A DNA stretch of 64,000 nt, from NCBI RefSeq assembly GCF_016808335.1, contig NC_053139.1, positions 35,671,954 to 35,735,953 on the forward strand, in the 5' to 3' direction. Origin of the DNA: Panicum virgatum (taxonomy: Eukaryota > Streptophyta > Magnoliopsida > Poales > Poaceae). Under the pieces are notes generated by a model. That model ran no database searches. It worked only from the letters and a program-made list of their open reading frames with translations, and was not told the origin of the DNA. The position numbers and the translations under genes are program-made. Of this stretch, positions 61,582 through 64,000 are shown piece after piece (the stretch's first letter is position 1; each line of letters starts with the position of its first letter).

Positions 61582-64000
61582 CTAAGTACTTGTGATTTTG
61601 TGTGAATACTACACTACTACCGGAGAGGTTGTAGCCTTGAACTACTACTTACAGATGCAGTGTAACTATTCCTTGCTATGAAGTTTTTACTCTTGTAAAT
61701 TGTTGAGGCAATCTCACATATTCTGTTACTGGTAAGGGCAGAGCATACTCTACAGTCAGCTGCACCAAGAGATGCCTGTATAGTTGATGTGTATATTTTC
61801 TCGACATTGCCTACAAAATGTTTTACTGTGTATATATTCTTCTCTACATTAGAACAATAAGGGCACTTTACTCCCCCACTACAGACAAATTTCTACTGAT
61901 TATTAACTTGGACTAGGACATCTTGAAAATTCTTGAAGCTGGAAAGAGAAGACAAATTGTTAGTGCATTGAGCTAATAAATAAATTCGAAAGTGGTTAAA
62001 ATTGCCAAAAAATGACATGTAGAAAAAATATGACACCAGCAGATTGTGCTGATAGGGAGAAATTGAAGCTGAAGATACAAGAATGTGGCATCGAAAAACT
62101 CTAGCCAAGACACATTAGTTTAAGGCATCATAAAGGTTACTTTGAAAAAATATGCTTGCTCAGGCATATTGTTACACATCTACACTCGAGTATCCTCACC
62201 AAGACTTTGATATAGAGTGATTCATTCATTGGACTAATTATGAGCATCTGTGTAATTGATTTTGCTATTGAATCTTCCGTAATCCTGTCATCTTCATGTT
62301 TCCCCTTTTGCATCTGTAGACCTACCCAACACTTGTGTTGTTACAACTAGCTTTCCAAAGTCTTGGTGTGGTGTTTAGGATTTAAACACATCACCTTTAT
62401 ATGTATTTTTGAACTTTTGAAAACAAGTGAACAAATAATTTTTTTGAAGTATCATAGTTTAGTCATTAGTTTGAAAGAATCTTCATGTACAAAGTAAAAG
62501 TATATTTGGCCATACTTCAATGTAAAACAATTGTTTTATGGTTCCAAGCCAAAATATGAGGATATGTAGGTGGAATCATCTGAGCATTGTAGGCTATAGT
62601 TTATACTACATATCAGATACGGCTGTTGGTTCCGGCTACCTATTGTGTTGTTTTAGTTTTTAGTTTTAAAAGCTCATGTTCTGTGATGCTGCGCAAGTTG
62701 AAACACATATTATTGACATTTTGTTTTCCTAAACAGGCTCATTGTAGTGTTGCATATAATCTCCAAATGATGTTTTCAGAATTTGATGCAAATCCAAAAC
62801 GACAGATGCTGGCTGAGTGTGCCTTGGAGCAGTTTGTTCAGAAATGTCCCATGAACAGCTTCTGAGCATGCATTTTTTTGTTTTGCACTTTGTAGCCGGA
62901 TCCAGATACTTTTGCTATGGGTGTACAAATGTCTACAGAGATATAATCATGTGTATGCGCTGGACTAAATTATTTGTATATCTTTATTTTGTAAATTAGA
63001 TGGTTACATGTTTCATCTGGAACTTCTATACTTAAGCATGATGCCAGATGCTCACTGCCGATTGTTTGTGTTACCAGCTTAGATGTTGTAAAGTTCTCCT
63101 TGTGACAATATTTTTGTTTATTGCCCTTACCATATTCAGTTGTAGTAGTAACAACTATATTTAGGTGTACTGGTGCTATCTAGTATTCAAACACTAATGA
63201 GACTTCTCAAATGTATTGCTTCTAGTGCTGTAATCCCTGAATGTAGGTACAGGTTGTACTGTTGGATCCAATGAGCAAGCATTTTGAAAAACAAGGATGA
63301 CACAGATTTAGGACAAGTTATTTTTTCATAAGCATTTTGTATTAGGTTACAAACTAGACTCAGTATTGAGCATTATGGATATTGTGACTCTTACTCAGCT
63401 AGACTTTACAAAGTGGTTAAGTGGTTTCGGTTGCATGCCGTGTAACCACATGCCATGTATGGTTTGGATCGGTGTTGCATAGGATCATTGTTTTTTGGAA
63501 AGGAATAGGATCATGTATTTACTTGCAAAGAATTGTTCTTCTCATGTGGGCTCGTAGAGGGTGTAATGTTTTCATGCTTTCCATTGGGAAGTCAGAGATG
63601 CGTAGTGGTTACCGCAATTCTTTCTCATATTTGATATCAAATTACTTTTTTGATGAACCCTACAAATATGATTCATGATACACATGCATTATAGGAAAAC
63701 TATTGTTTATACATTGCATTTGTCGGTGTGGATGGCATCCTAATGTGCCGAGCTCCAGGAGTAGAAAGCAAGCCAAATTGACAGGCCAACCGCACTGAAT
63801 GATAGGTAGCTAACTGACTGTCTTTGGAGTGCAAGAAACGATGCTGATTACATAGTAGTCCATTACAATGATCCAAAATAAGATGAAATAAAGTTCAGTT
63901 TAATAGCACAGCAGTAGTAATAATAACTGATAATGCACAATAGCCAGATACAGCCACAACAAAAGATGGTGGAGGGACTCTGTGACTGGTCAAATATAAA
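61582..64000. other. AT-rich stretch at the right edge
   Basis: No complete gene recognised. One exon-like segment at 62737-62865 follows a good CAG acceptor, is open at phase 0 for 42 codons (AHCSVAYNLQMMFSEF to KCPMNSF) and ends in TGA. It could be the last exon of the gene at 58592 or of another gene. Confidence 0.35.

Overview
The window is nuclear DNA of a grass, most likely a panicoid. Evidence for this: compact intron-containing plant genes with canonical GT-AG junctions, GC-rich first exons, Stowaway/Tourist MITEs, a CACTA element with the TTTGCCGAGTG/TTTGCCGTGTG subterminal repeats typical of panicoids, and a gene set (two tandem EF1B-gamma genes, an LLM-domain GATA factor, a cytokinin dehydrogenase) that I recall lying together on rice chromosome 2 around Os02g0220000-Os02g0220600. 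That synteny is from memory and was not searched.

Layout. 0-7 kb: a head-to-head pair, the 5' part of a class IV histone deacetylase (HDA2 type, minus, running off the left edge) and a complete six-exon glycosyltransferase-like gene (plus). 7-17.5 kb: a tandem segmental duplication of about 5 kb, each copy holding a complete seven-exon EF1B-gamma gene (minus), both coding for 417 residues. 17.5-27 kb: gene-poor, with hAT elements bearing 8-bp target duplications (one nested in a Tourist-like element), more MITEs and a GC-rich island. 27.4-30.1 kb: a complete LTR-gag-LTR Copia-type element (TR-GAG type, no pol) with GCGAC target duplication, inserted about 280 bp upstream of the TATA box of a CGA1/GNC-type GATA gene (30.6-32.0 kb). 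32.9-42 kb: a CACTA element, a Mutator-like element and a long-TIR hairpin element, all with GC-rich cargo, plus a probable solo LTR and a diverged duplicated block. 42.9-46.5 kb: a 1.26-kb tandem repeat with TATA boxes and a tRNA-Met-like primer site, next to an antisense, broken capsid-like reading frame; this looks like an endogenous pararetrovirus remnant bounded by dinucleotide repeats. 49-51.3 kb: a cytokinin dehydrogenase gene (minus) whose first exon is frameshifted by an 8-bp tandem duplication. 54-55.5 kb: a two-exon tetraspanin (minus). 56.3-57.6 kb: a Harbinger-like element carrying a piece that resembles a GH17 beta-1,3-glucanase. 57.8-64 kb: a hAT element in the 5' region of an unrecognised, possibly decayed gene, another hAT, and unassigned AT-rich sequence.

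The genes form no operon; each has its own promoter. Functionally they touch chromatin (histone deacetylase), glycan transfer, translation elongation (EF1B-gamma), cytokinin response (GATA) and cytokinin breakdown (CKX). The main themes are tandem duplication of a translation factor, insertion of a non-autonomous retroelement next to a GATA promoter, and four DNA transposons of different families that all carry GC-rich cargo.
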